From Diadema setosum (taxonomy: Eukaryota > Echinodermata > Echinoidea > Diadematoida > Diadematidae): a DNA stretch of 64,000 nucleotides. The DNA lies in the NCBI GenBank assembly GCA_033980235.1, contig CM067069.1:37075992-37139991 (forward strand), given 5' to 3'. The first letter of the stretch is position 1. Each line of letters opens with the position of its first letter. The notes beneath the pieces are model-generated. The model saw only the letters and a list, made by a program, of their open reading frames with translations, was not told where the DNA came from and did not search any database. Both the position numbers and the translations under genes were made by a program. Shown here in pieces: positions 1-11,440 of the stretch.

Positions 1-309
1 GAAATGGGAACAATTCTAGTACTTTGTAGCTTCAAAATCTAAAATCGCGAATATCTCGGAAGTACCAAAACGCAGATACGTTGTTTTGCCAAATCACGGC
101 CGTGGAATAGACCGTATAGGCCTACTTAGGAGCCGTTTGCTTTTTTTTTTCTCAGTTCACACTTTTCCATGGTGTGTGGTTTTTTTTTTCAAAAATTTAG
201 ATAGGTTAAGAGAGTCCGTATAAATTGAGTAATATACAGTATCATTAAAAGCTTAGAGTCTGCTCTTTCGGAATCTGTCTAAAAAATCATGTTTTTGTGG
301 TGCAGGGTT

Positions 310-310
<1 letters not shown>
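1..310 (+). mobile_element. 3' end of a 690-bp-family MITE, decayed
   Basis: From about 120 to 308 the sequence follows the right half of the MITE family that is complete at 34,015-34,703: the 'cagttcacactttt' block, the 'atttagataggtta' block, the 'cttagagtctgctctttc' block and a terminal 'gtgcaggg'. The terminal inverted repeat is degraded and no target duplication is visible. Bases 1-120 hold nothing I recognise. Confidence 0.6.

Positions 311-362
<52 letters not shown>
310..362. repeat. (AT)n microsatellite
   Basis: About 50 bases of nearly pure TA dinucleotide with one G interruption, directly after the MITE remnant. Confidence 0.9.
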
Positions 363-365
<3 letters not shown>

Positions 366-1634
366 CAAGCATTATGTTTAAAGTAATGCAAACGATGATT
401 AGTATATTTTGAAGGTATGGTACACGAACTGAACCTATTTTCTAGTTTTGAACCATACCCAACACGTTTCTGTCGATGAGATGATCATTTAGATTGCATT
501 TTTATGTTGAGGTAATTGATTAATTTCAGCAAAGGTAATACAGTGCATTTCAGAAGATTTATGTTTTTATCACATCACAATTATTATATGGCACTTTATG
601 ATAGTGTACTTATTATATTATGGCACATTATGCCCCTTTATAGATACATGTTGTAATGTCTTTTCCTTGTAGATCATGATAAAGGAAATGACAGGCCGAA
701 AGCGTGATCAAAGAGAAAAGTAGAGAGCAGCGTCCGCCTCAAATGCGCTTTAGACCGTATTAAAATCATAGTCATACCGTCATCCAAATATATGAGACAT
801 TACAATTTCTCTCCCGTTCTAATAATCTGTTGAATGGAAAAATATGTCATCGAAAATGCGTGAAATTTGATCACGGTGTTTAGTTTATTCAATTATAGTA
901 CGTGCATTGTTTACAACCGAGGGTTTAATTTTTTACTTTCCTATTGTTTCTAACTGGCTGTCCCAATAAAATATCTCAATCTTCAGGATATGATACACGA
1001 CGAACGAAATACAATCTTCTCAATAATGTAAAAACATTAACTCTTTATGTGCCACGTTCGCACGTCCGACTCAGTCGACGGCTTGCCAACTTTGCATATT
1101 CTGCTCAACAAACAAAGCCGCCAAGACCGATCGATAAACCGTCCGCTAATTACTGCTAATCCCGCAGCACAATGGAAGCGATTCTCGTGCTTTTGTTCCT
1201 ATCATATACGGCTTGCATTCTATGTGAAGATCGACTACCAAGCGATGTTCCCAACTAGATTTGCTCGTATATTCTAAGTTTCTGTCATGGTTTTATGTGC
1301 AAAAGTCATGCCTTTATACTAATGTAGCAACGGGTCATTCAAAAAAAAAATGAAAGTAGATTCGTTATACAATTTATGTCGAAACGAAGCATGGTATTCC
1401 TCTCTAACTTTGCCTACTATTATGCCCATCCTAACAGAAATTTGTAGAAGTTATACAGATTGGAAAAACAGAATTCTTTCTCAAAGCATGACTACCTTCG
1501 TGTCTCAGAATAACATGGCACACAGGGGGTTTCCACCATGGCACATAAAGAGTTAATAGACATAATTCAGTCTGATAAAGACTACATTTCACAATTGATG
1601 AGATAACATCAAAGCACCAAAGAACGACATTTAC
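363..1634. other. AT-rich stretch, no firm gene
   Basis: No convincing exon was found. Base composition rises in GC between about 1,040 and 1,250, where a 28-codon ORF lies (listed separately). The ORF at 1,350-1,556 on the plus strand has no recognisable domain and is not supported. Confidence 0.5.
1172..1258 (+). CDS. Possible small secreted peptide, 28 aa (doubtful)
   Basis: An ATG after 'cagcaca' opens a 28-codon frame ending in TAG. The peptide begins Met-Glu-Ala-Ile and continues with a hydrophobic stretch (LVLLFLSYTACILC) followed by a charged tail (EDRLPSDVPN), which is the shape of a signal peptide with a cleavage site near residue 18. The frame lies in a locally GC-richer patch. 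No good splice donor follows, so it would have to be a complete micropeptide or a broken first exon. No family is recognised and an ORF this short can occur by chance. Confidence 0.2.
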   Translation: MEAILVLLFLSYTACILCEDRLPSDVPN

Positions 1635-1708
1635 CTGTGTGCCTTCCTTCCGTGATAGTCAGCGAGCAACTCTCTTAACGGTTTTCCGTCGATAGTTATG
1701 CCCTCTAC
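1635..1708 (-). CDS. 74-bp internal exon near the 3' end of the LRR gene
   Basis: On the minus strand a pyrimidine-rich tract ends in CTACAG at 1,714-1,709 and a donor ACAG|GTAAAT follows at 1,634-1,629. Entered in phase 0 the exon is open and reads VEGITIDGKPLRELLADYHG then RKAH, leaving two bases (AG) to the next exon. The other two phases contain stops. The LRR exon at 2,339-2,512 ends in phase 0, so the two can join in frame. The peptide is hydrophilic and resembles neither the LRR exons nor a transposon protein. No domain is assigned. I did not find the following exon, which must start in phase 2. Confidence 0.55.
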
Positions 1709-2338
1709 CTGTAGCATAATGAACAAAAACACAATAGATCTTTTAAGTTTCCCGTAGCAATTCAAACCAATTTTTATTTTGCTCTATTATCATTTATTTT
1801 TGAACAAAAAAACAACAATCAAGCAACACAGTTTAGCAATTACACTTTGCGTTCATGCGAATATGAAATGATAAAACAAAATTGCTGAAATTGGATAAAT
1901 AAATCCGTTAAAAAATACCTATATATTTCGAAACATATTCTCCTAGTTCATACAGGCTTCAATGGATTATGGACAAATGACAAAAAGCCAAATCCACATG
2001 GTTATGATGTCAAGGTTTGCAAGATTTAGCATGGTTCAATATTTTTGTTACAGCTCACCTGCAAAGTATAAAATAAAGACTAGAGATTATAGATTATGAT
2101 TTGTTGTCATGGAAATTCCGGCATAAACTTGTTCGACATAGTGAAGAACACCACACCCACTACTGTTTCAGACAATAACATGGAACTACTTTCAAATTGC
2201 ATGTACCTGAACAGACGGATATCGGAAAATATAACAAAAATTAATCTTGTGTAATAAATGTTAAAATGTTTTGCGAACAGGTTACTCAGTACGTACATTA
2301 TTCATCGATAAACACGATATACTATGTCTAATACTTGC
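1709..2338. other. Intron-like sequence between the last two exons
   Basis: Minus-strand intron under the exon model given here. A second acceptor-like site (ctgttcag at about 2,215) precedes a short frame containing GVVFFTMSNKF, which faintly resembles the FFSTA stretch of the LRR exons. It is open only in a phase that does not match the upstream exon, so it is not called. Confidence 0.4.
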
Positions 2339-2512
2339 TTTTTTGCGTGTGTCATGTGATTCCATAGTCGCGAAAAATATGTCAGGTAGGTTCTGGAAGT
2401 TGAGATCGGCATGGTAGAGATGAGGCAGACGACAAAGAAATTCAGCCAGGTTTACTGATGCTGCTGGCATTGATTCCCAACTTTGGTGTGACAGCATTTT
2501 AAGCTCGCGGAT
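2339..2512 (-). CDS. LRR exon, 58 aa, divergent, with a GC donor
   Basis: The acceptor is TTTTGCATGCAG just above 2,512. The exon translates in phase 0 to IRELKMLSHQSWESM, then PAASVNLAEFLCRLPHL, then YHADLNFQNLPDIFFATMES and HDTRKK. It lines up with the 183-bp exons further up: LAEFLCRLPHL matches LARWVCTLPYL, and DIFFATM matches EKFFSTA. The end that keeps phase 0 is followed by GCAAGT, the consensus of a GC-AG intron. A GT four bases on would break the frame. It is 174 bp against 183 in its paralogues and clearly more diverged. It would contribute one to two leucine-rich repeats near the C-terminus of the protein. Confidence 0.6.
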
Positions 2513-4085
2513 CTGCATGCAAAAGGAGAAAAATAACAGCAAACACGTAGATGTCTGAGGATGTGAATCTTTTAAGAATCAATATCAAATAATCTAAAAT
2601 GTTTGTCTATAAGAAATACATATAAGAGGTAATGATATAAAAAATGTAACAGTCTAGAGCCGGGTGTATGGAAGTTCTTATTCTCCTGTTTTTGGTTTCT
2701 TTTCATTGTACAATTAAACGATTGCTCAATATTTGTTTTAAATTGAAAGAAGAATAAGAACCAAAAAGAGGAAAGACAGCAGACATTGATGTTTGTTTAA
2801 AGGACAAAATAGAGAAATTCGTAACTTAATATGCAATGGTTGTGAAGACAATATTATTTTTGCCACATTACATTTTCCCCAGTATCATCCTACGTATATT
2901 GTAATTGTACTATATAACTTCAACTGGTCGTCTATTTGCATGTTAGGTACAGCTGTACTTATAATAAAGACTAAAGAATCATCTGAACGATAAATCAGAA
3001 GTCAACTCAATCCTTCTCGACGTTTCAATGAATTCGGCACCAGCAATTCCCAGCATTATGGCAGTCCGTCAAATTTAGGGCAGAAAATCCTTTCCGTAAC
3101 CAAATCAAGAATACTTCGCGACATGCGTAATCTTTTTACAGACGCCAACCAAAATAATTTCTGTAACGACGTCCTCCCGCCTTGTCCACGTCGAATCTCA
3201 CGTAAAAACAAAGAAAAACATACCAAAACACACAAAAAATAAATGTTCAATTCGTCAAAACAACTTGACATGAAAAAAAAATCGTATAACATGGGTCGTG
3301 CGAAACGTGCATCCCAAATGTTAACCTTTCACAAGAAACATACTTTCGTTACTTTTTGGGGTAACGAATCTAGTATATAATGATATCCACAAATCCTTCA
3401 GCGCAACTGTGAACTTGTAAAATAAAATCCCATTTTCTCCTCATGCAAAGACCCGCCTAATCACATGAAGATGATTACGCTAATAACATCATATCTAAAG
3501 ATTGTCCCTTTCTCCCTCTGGGTGCCCCGTTCTCTTGATGAATAAAAAAAAAGTGGTGTTCTCATTCTGCTGATGGTCTCGCTTTCTTTGTGATGAGTAT
3601 TATTTTTCTTCTGTGAGAAATGTCATCTCTCCAATTAAAACCCCCTTCCTATTTTCTAGGTGTCCTTTCAATTAATATTCCCTGTCACTCTCACTGACAA
3701 ATACAATTTTCATCACGCATTCTCTAATAATCATAATTGTCATTTCTCTATGTATAATTTTCTTCACTGAAAGGGATCCTGGTTACATCAATAAATTTTG
3801 TTCGCTCCTTTACAAGTGACTTATTGTATGATGTTTAGAGATTAAGGCTAACTGCTTTCTTGCATTATCCACAACTTATCGATTTTGTTAAGGTGAATGT
3901 TAAAATACGTCATATGACTGTGCTAAAATGAAAAAAAAAATAACAATGAATACATTGCATATGCCAATCTCTGTTGCGATAAAGTTTTGCAGCATGTGTG
4001 TGGTTTCTTTTAACTAAAACAAAATATTGATCACGGAAGCAGAAGAAAACTAAGCAGAAATACATATAATATCTTAGTGGAAAAA
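2513..4085. other. Intronic or intergenic, no firm feature
   Basis: AT-rich. Between 2,993 and 3,240 both strands stay open for about 80 codons: the plus strand reads a lysine-rich tail RRISRKNKEKHTKTHKK before a stop, and the minus strand overlaps at 3,056-3,292. Neither shows a start with context, paired splice sites or a known domain. The rest holds nothing I recognise. Confidence 0.4.
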
Positions 4086-4260
4086 ATGAGCGAAGAACCA
4101 TCGGGATGCCAACCCGAGACCTATGGATTTCTAGCCCGTTGATCTTACGATTGAGCTATAGAAAGCCCTGTTTCGTTCCAGAAACCCTTAATTCTCATTG
4201 CTCAAATGGTCAGAAGCCATAGCTGTGTGCATGTGTGTGGTACACACGCAAACAGAAGGA
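4085..4260 (-). mobile_element. tRNA-derived SINE fragment, decayed
   Basis: Read on the minus strand, 4,170-4,095 is a degraded tRNA-like head with box A (TATAGCTCAATCG) and box B (GGTTGGCATCC). The sequence above it (4,180-4,250, ending in a TG/CA-rich tract with TGGTACACACG) matches that beside the better-preserved SINE at 55,519-55,831. The D-arm and anticodon arm no longer pair, so it is not a working tRNA. Confidence 0.7.
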
Positions 4261-4688
4261 AAGTGACCTAGTTCATTGATCTTTTGTTCTTGCAACTGAA
4301 TTCATGTTTTTTTTTAGTATGTTTGATTCGTCTTTTGTAGTTAATGTTACATGAACAATCATGTATGCCTGACTGAAAACCTGTTGATTTTTGCATTTTT
4401 TTTTATTTTTGTGCCTTTGAGGAAAAAAAAACCCAAAGCTGTTCACCCATGCATGAAGCTTTCCTTTAAATTGACTTACCACATTGTTAGGCAACTAAAT
4501 TTCATTTTATATGGTATATGATTCATAAAAAGTTAGCCAAACATTCTATAAGAAATATAAACTTGAAAAAGTGTTTACTTTCTTTTTTGCGGAGTGTAAA
4601 TTGGTTTTGCAATATTTAAGGCATTTCCTTATTTCGGAGTAGCAATAATCAAAAAGTCTTTGAACGATGTAAACACTTAACAAAAAGA

Positions 4689-5320
4689 AAGTTCCCCCTA
4701 AAAACAAACCTTCGTAATGTATGAATCAGGAGCCTTTCAGGAAATCTGAGTACAGGATCATGTAGCTGTAATTCTCGGCTACCTTTCATTTCAGTTGATG
4801 ACAGTGCGCAATGTTATCGGATTTCCTATTATACTGCGGAATTTAAATTCTTATCTTACTTTGTTTTTAATCTGCTCATTCAACCGTGAAATTACGTGAA
4901 TTCTGTATAAAAACAGTTCAACACACGAATTCAATCTCGATTGATAGATATTATCACGAGAAACATGTCAAATCGGCAATTTTGGTAATTTTCACCTCGT
5001 GTTCACACAACCATGAAATTTTGTGCACAAGTCACATCGTATAAGAAGCCCATAAATTATACGTTGCATGCCTCTCAATCCTGAAAGATTGATTTTTTTT
5101 TCCAACACCACCAAATCACAGTTGCAAAATTGAGCTTGTTCCAAACTTCAAAATGTGACCATTTGACATTAAGTCATGCTCACTCAAGTGTGGACAAGTG
5201 ATATCCACTTAATTTCACATGAAAGGTATAGCCGAGAAATACAACTACATGGTCCTGTATTCAGATTTCCTGAAAGGTTCCTGATTCAGAAATGACAGAG
5301 GTTTCTTTTAGGGGGAACTT
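4689..5320. mobile_element. MITE with inverted arms of about 100 bp
   Basis: The left arm begins AAGTTCCCCCTAAAA at 4,689 and the right arm ends TTTTAGGGGGAACTT at 5,320. About 100 bp of each arm (4,689-4,800 and 5,218-5,320) can pair, including 'ggaaatctgagtacagga' against its complement. The centre is AT-rich without an ORF. Target duplication is unclear and the superfamily is not assigned. Confidence 0.75.
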
Positions 5321-5329
5321 ACTTGTTGG

Positions 5330-5660
5330 ATGCGAGTCTCTTCACTTTGTCTCCCTCTACAAATTAAATTTGTTCAGATCGCAACTTCCGACATTGTTAC
5401 AATGTTACAATAACAATGTTGGGATTTCGGAGCGTGGGTATTTGTTCCATGTTCATCGTGTCACTGCCGGCAATTAGGGACAGCCTGGTGGTAGTGTCGC
5501 TGCCCGGAAAGCAGTAGATGACAGGTTCAAGTCCCACTGGTTCTTTTTTTTTCGGCATGTTGGTTAATTTACAGATCAGCAGTTGCGATCATAACAAATT
5601 TAATTTGTAAAGGGAGACAGAGTGAAGAAAATCCCATCTGAACATTCACCCCTGTGAATG
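5330..5660 (+). mobile_element. tRNA-like SINE core inside an inverted repeat
   Basis: A tRNA-like sequence at about 5,480-5,545 has box A (GCCTGGTGGTAGTG), box B (GGTTCAAGTCCC) and a T-run at 5,543-5,551 that could terminate RNA polymerase III. Around it, 'cactttgtctccctctac' with 'aaattaaatttgtt' (from 5,340) returns as its reverse complement at about 5,595-5,635. A diverged copy of one arm lies at 7,928-7,985. The element thus pairs an internal pol III promoter with fold-back arms, as does the unrelated one at 22,358-23,059. Confidence 0.6.
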
Positions 5661-6336
5661 ATATCTTTCTTTCCTTTAACTTTCTTTTTGTTTAGTGTTG
5701 ATTCATAATTGATTTCGCAAAAATTTTCAAGTCTAATGGAAAATGTTTTTCATGAACAGATGGCCACTCCATATCTTTAGCAATGATAGATTGCAACTAC
5801 ACATTTGAAATAAGAGAAACCCTAAAAAGAAGCATGAACTGGCTGCACTTTATGAGTTCTCAAGGCTTATTAACATTATGGAGGATTTCAATTCATTCAG
5901 CGAATAAAATCATTGCGGTATAATAAAAAAAAAGGTATTCAGCAATCGAAACAATACACCACGAGCACTACAATTCTATGATTCACTACGTATCACGACG
6001 GTACGTAAATTTTCAGCTAAAAAACACCCTGAAAAGATAATTTCAGCCTATTGAATTAGCTCTAGTGGGAGATCTTGGCTTAATTTATTCCTGAATAATG
6101 GTTGGCTTACCATGCTTACCGCTTTTACGAATTAATCCGGAAAAGAAAGAAGTTTGTCATGCACAAGTCTCTAAGCTTTCAAAAAAAAAAACCAAAAAAC
6201 ACAGCGCACTTCAATTCAGGGGCTGCTGTGAACATGGCTGTGAACGTAGTGTTGATGCTATCGGCTGTGCGTAAGCGTCCCCATACCACGGCGCGCAACT
6301 AGCAGCTGAAATGAACGTCGCTGTAACGTCCTTGTT
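5661..6336. other. No recognisable feature
   Basis: AT-rich sequence with poly-A runs. The short overlapping ORFs at 6,102-6,420 on opposite strands have no domain and no splice support. Confidence 0.5.
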
Positions 6337-7101
6337 ACGGCACATTTTGGCAAATTTACCAAAATGTGCAGGACATTGACGGCACATTTTGGTAACTTTC
6401 TGCTGCTCCACAATCATCACAAAAACAAATCAAAACTGTATTGCAACCTATGACCCAGTATGAAGTGCCATGGCAGCACAGGGTCTCAATACATTGACAT
6501 ATCTATGCCAGAAAAATGTCCCCCCCCCCCCACAAAATTACTACCACTGAACACTTCTGCTGCATTGAACAATAGTGATCACTTTAAATGAATTCTTACT
6601 CGGAATGCTAAATATCCTACCAATGCACTTGACCTAAATTGCTTACAACTTTGGGACCCTACCCCCTAAGAGTGATCCTCACCAAGTCTGATTGTCTGAA
6701 ATCCGCCCACTGGTTCTGAAAAAGATGAAAATTTATTCACCCCCCCCCCCCCCAGTCTCCAAGGTTGATAGAGTAGGTATTCCGATAAACAAATTAATTC
6801 TTCAGCTGTAAAGATATTCACGTACAACATATCTTACGTGTAATGCCTTTTGGTCTGGAACACAGACCGGGGGGGGGGGGGGATTCCCATGGGGGCAATA
6901 TTATTACACATCCCCCTATAGATGATCCCCCCTAAAAACAAAAAGTGATCGAAAAGTGAGCTAAAAAGTGTATTGTGCAGGAACGTATCACATTAATTCC
7001 TTGACCGAATCAACTCTCAAGTTAATCCATGGATGTTCAGTTCACATTTTGGTAACAAATTTCGTTTACCAAAATGTGCAATTTACCAAAATGTGCCGTA
7101 A
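6337..7101. mobile_element. Inverted-repeat element built on an ACATTTTGGTAA motif
   Basis: Both ends read ACGGCACATTTTGG facing inwards. The motif ACATTTTGGTAA or its complement recurs near both ends (6,339-6,400 and 7,038-7,100), seven times in all. The middle contains three homopolymer C or G tracts (about 6,520, 6,740 and 6,870). No coding capacity. No clear target duplication. Confidence 0.65.
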
Positions 7102-7264
7102 AAATCCTGCCTCAGGATGTAGGCGCAGTGGCATTTACACACATCCTTAAAACCTCATCATGACTTTTAAGACGGCTTGTTTGCATGGATGTAGCAATGT
7201 AAGCTTTGCGTCGGAATATCAATGACTATATCAAAAATGATTACCAAAAAAAAAAAAAAAATGT

Positions 7265-7420
7265 GCTTTGAGGGCGGGCGACAACTTGTACCGTCAGCCC
7301 TGAGCACAAATTGTCGCCAGAAGACAATTTATGCTTGGGCGACAATCTGTGCCGTTAGCTCCACGCACAATTTGACGCCTGTTTCAGGGGGTGACAATTT
7401 GCGCCTGGGCGGTAATTGGT
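7265..7420. repeat. Short array of a GACAATTTGTGCC motif
   Basis: Five degenerate copies of GGCGACAATTTGTGCC or its inverse (GCACAAATTGTCGCC) occur within 150 bases, spaced about 30 bases apart and in both orientations. It stands out from the AT-rich surroundings by its GC content. Confidence 0.6.
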
Positions 7421-8730
7421 CTGAATTTTTCTTCCTTGTTCGTGGTTTAACATAATATGAAACAGGCCCTTCGAAACCTGTAATTCCCTAAAGCTACTAC
7501 AGAAATCGGAACCTATCACACTAAAACTGGATAAATTTCCCAACCAATAATCCTCAAAGTAACATCTTTCATGTGCAATGTCGCATGGAGAGTTTATAGG
7601 CCTACACATTTTAGCTCGGTCGATGCGTGCTAGCAGTGTTGTTTCCTACTAATGGCATCTCTGCATAAAATCAGATCCAAATCCGTTTTCTGATTTTGTA
7701 AAGGAAGCATTCTCTGAAACTGCTATGTTTGTCATGTTATTTGTTATGATTACATAAACTTATAGAATTACTATTTATGGTGAAAGACGAGTGTTTCATA
7801 CCAGATCTTGGGAGTTTATCCTTCGAAAAATTGAAACAGTTTGAAATTGCAAGTAAATTTGCAATACCTCTTTGAAAAATATAATGCAGACAAGGCATTT
7901 TAAATGAAATAAATGATAATTATTTACAGGGGTGAAGTTCAGGTGTGGGTTTCTTCAATATGTCTTCCTCTACAAATTACTAAATTCCTCAAAAAAGTCT
8001 TGTATTTCTAATTTGATGGATCATGTTTCTCTTACAACTACATCATTTCATTCAAATCTGACATCATTAGAAAGCCTGATTAATTTTCTTTACAACGCCA
8101 ACTCGCTTGTTTACTATGCATTCACAGAATGCACAGTATACGACTGAGTATGGGGAAAGGTCAAATGTTTAATATTCCAAAAAAGGGCAAACGTGTTATG
8201 CCAAACAGTATAATTCCAATTTGCTTTGTCGTTTCAGGGAAGGAATATGCTTGAAAAGAATGCATTGTGAATTATCATTAGATTCCAGGCCCCATCCATG
8301 AATCGAGAAATGCGGTAATATCTGCAGATAGAATTAAACATTAAGGTTGACCAAACAGTCATCTATATAAAGTGTAGAAAATGGGAGTGTTTGAAAGTGC
8401 TCTTATTTCAGCATTGCTTATTCCATTTTTTTTAAATAAACAGTATCAATAGCAGAATTGTTGCGACTTTTCGCTTTTGATTTGTCGCCATACTCAGCTT
8501 TTTTGCACATTCTAAGAACACCCAATCATAGCAGGTTAGATGTGACTTTAACGATAATTAATCAGGCCTTCTCAAGATGCCATATTTAATGATATGCCAG
8601 GATAATAGATATACGCCACATCAAACTTTAATTGCAGAACTTTAATTGCAGAACAAACGGATGTTGTGGGGCAATTACGACACTCATGTGAACAATTGTG
8701 ATTGCTCAAGGCACTGCAGTGCTGTGACTA
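7421..8730. other. No firm gene
   Basis: AT-rich. Contains one diverged arm (7,928-7,985) of the inverted-repeat family at 5,330-5,660 and a short direct duplication 'ctttaattgcagaac' at 8,628-8,655. ORFs here are short and without domains. Confidence 0.5.
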
Positions 8731-9769
8731 ATTTTGACACTTTTTTTCTGCCTTTGAGTCGAACAGTGAATTCGTTAACTTTCTAGAGGAATATATTATG
8801 AACAACCACTAATATGGAAATACAAAAACTGGATTGTGTTAAAACAGACTGCGAGAAACCATAACCCACACATTAGAGTCAGTAATTAATTTTTGGCATT
8901 TCTAAGGATTATTGTCGCTTGTTGTTTGTCTTTCCCCGTCTGTCGTCTCCCATCCGTCTGATTGACAGCTTCATCTTCTTTTCTTGAAAGTTAAGACGAA
9001 TTACGGTAGTCGGCAAACTTTGACATATTATCATCTATACCAGTTTATACAGCAAGAGCAAGAATATTCATAAAAAAACACAGTTGAGTCTGTGGAGAAC
9101 GGCGGGTATGAATTATCGACACACCACAGAATGAGATAACTCTGTCATCATCAACAATACATAATATGTAGAGACGCAAAGCAAAATATGTCATCAAAAA
9201 CAACAAATATCATGTAAGTAATTCATAACAAAGTAGTTTTATTTAAACATTTGGGAATAATACAAATGAAGAAACTAGAACGTGCCTCAAATATATTCGC
9301 GAAATTAAAGCCATCGGCATATGAGATAAAGCAATCACACCCTTCAAATCTCTGCCGTTCGCACATGTCTGCAGTTCTTAAATTTTGTGAGGGTTCATCT
9401 TTCTTAGGTTCGTCGTGATATTTTAAATTAACGCTCTCTAAATGCCGTATTGGTAGAAAATTGAAATAATTTCACATAGTAAAGATTGTCGATAATTATG
9501 CAAATGAACAAAGGCAGAAGGTACGAAGAAAGTCTGTGGGGATGTCTTATACGCTTCCTACGTACAGATTTAGTGCAGCCAACTCATTCGCGAGATGGGT
9601 GTTAGTATTAGTCATGTTTCATGACCGAGGCAATGGCAGATTCTCGTCGCTCTGAAAACAGAGGCAGGTGGTTTGCTCTGACAGACATGTTTTTCAATAA
9701 CATAAAGCCTATATATGAAACTGCACCACAAAACCAACAAAAAGTCGGCAGACAGTGTTTTTCAGTAAG

Positions 9770-9890
9770 GGCAGATTCTGAAAGAGTAGACTCTAAACTT
9801 TAAAAGGATGTATAACCCCATTCAAATAGACTCCCCTAACCTATCTAAATACTGGAAAGAGCGCACGCATTCAGCAACGTTCTGGAAATG
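9770..9890 (-). mobile_element. Fragment of the 690-bp-family MITE
   Basis: The blocks 'cagattctgaaagagtag', 'ctcccctaacctatctaaat' and 'actggaaagagcgcac' match the interior of the family in minus orientation. Ends are missing. Confidence 0.65.
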
Positions 9891-10252
9891 GTGAATAGAG
9901 ATGTAGAAATAGAATTATAATGCGGTAAGATTATTTCTTCAATTTTGTAAAGGATTATAATGAAGGTGAATATTACTCATTTAAACCAACGTTCATGATC
10001 CCAGTTTTAAAACCTTTATAATTACGCCCAGATCATAAATCCACAACGTCATTAATGATAGGTTTGTCGAACGCCATTGTACACATACGCAGATGAATTC
10101 GAAATTGATCTATGAGCATAACAGGTCCGAACCCTCTAAAAAAAACGAAACGATGTAAAAGAATAGGCATATATATATATATATATATATAGATAGATAT
10201 TACTGCATAACAAACAATATGTTTTCTCCACATCCTGAAACAAGATTCCTGG

Positions 10253-10418
10253 GGTCGTTTCATAAAGCTATTCGTAAAGTTACGAACGACTTACGAGCGA
10301 CTGGTGATCAGTTCTTGTGTTGAATAAGAAAATTTTTGATAAGTAAAGCACATCAGAACTGATCACCAGTCTAGGAAGTTGTTCGTAACTTTACGAACGG
10401 CTTTATGAAACAGGGCCC
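10253..10418. mobile_element. Hairpin MITE of the TTTCATAAAG...GGGCCC type
   Basis: The arms 'gttacgaacgacttacgagc' and its complement face each other around a 40-base loop, and the ends read 'gtttcataaagc' and 'ctttatgaaacagggccc'. The same hairpin recurs at equivalent positions of the tandem modules (17,717-17,892, 21,215-21,380 and truncated at 24,259-24,376), so it inserted before the modules multiplied. Confidence 0.8.
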
Positions 10419-11440
10419 AGGTATTGTTTTCACGAACGATAATGATAACAAACAACAACAAGTTATCTTGGGATCATGTAGTACAAGATTGCTGGTTTTC
10501 TTTCATGCATATGGGATAAAAACCAAGCGGACCTTCTCTTTCTTACAGCTTGTGTGATTTTAAATCTTCAAAGAATTCCGAGATCAATATTTGTAAAGCT
10601 TTTAATAGTGAAGTCTTGAAAGTGTTGTTACATTGTGAAAATATTTGAATAAGCGTGGGGTATTATCTCTAGATGTTCTCTGCAAAAAGCGTTGTGCTCA
10701 TGGGGGTGGGGGGGGGGGGGCGGGGACCCGTAACAATTCAATTTTCAATTCAATTTTTATTTTCCACTCATGGGGTGGAACACTCTCGTCAGTAAAAGGC
10801 TGGTTTTCAGAGGGGTCAACAACAGTGTTTGATTGCAGTAGACTGAGGATTATTTTTCAATCCATTACTATCATTAACAAGTTAATTCAATACCTATCGA
10901 ACGTGCTTTGTTTTCAGGCAATCAGTACACTTTCTAATGACAAAAGTAGACGAATTATTGAACCGTTCGAAGCACTCCAGTCCAGTGATTAATGTAGCCA
11001 TATTCTTTTCTGTGCTTATAGTTAACAGTGAATTTGTTAACATTCTGATGAAGTATATGATCAATCATTAATTTAAGAATACACATTATTTGTGTGAGAA
11101 AAAAAACATAAAAAGGAAGGTAAAGTCAGTGGAAGACGATGGGTATGAAGTATAATATATCAACCCACCATGATATAACCCTGTCATCGTAAACACTGCA
11201 TAAATGCGATGCTCACTCTTCCGCTTCATTATTCAAACTCTAACAAGCATTTACCTATCGAATATTTTTGCTTTTGTGTATGCTTTTACTTGAGGTCCCT
11301 CTTGAAAGAACGTACAAATAATATTCTGATTGTAAATAATGTGATCAAAAGTCTCAAGAATGACGAGAGAAAAAATGAATCAAATATGGATCATAAGCAT
11401 GGAAACATGATTTTTTATGCATAATTCTTGTTGATTATAC

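Larger units (their letters stand above)
8730..11440. repeat. Tandem module A of the LRR gene, exon deleted
   Basis: 8,730-9,165 is the tail of one 2.3-kb module, and 9,185-11,440 is nearly a full module, by comparison with 19,353-23,354. Where the LRR exon should stand (about 9,165-9,185) the sequence jumps from 'caatacataatatg' directly to the intron side of the next module ('gacgcaaagcaaaatatg'). The exon and both splice sites are therefore missing. A hairpin MITE and an (AT)n tract sit inside the module. Confidence 0.75.

Noticed and set aside
3030..3044. GAATTCGGCACCAG, close to a cDNA-library adaptor
   Set aside because: It differs by one base from the adaptor, no vector sequence follows, and the surroundings look genomic. 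Treated as coincidence.
3056..3292. Overlapping ORFs on both strands at 2,993-3,292
   Set aside because: Possible but unsupported: no domain, no paired splice sites, and both strands open at once.
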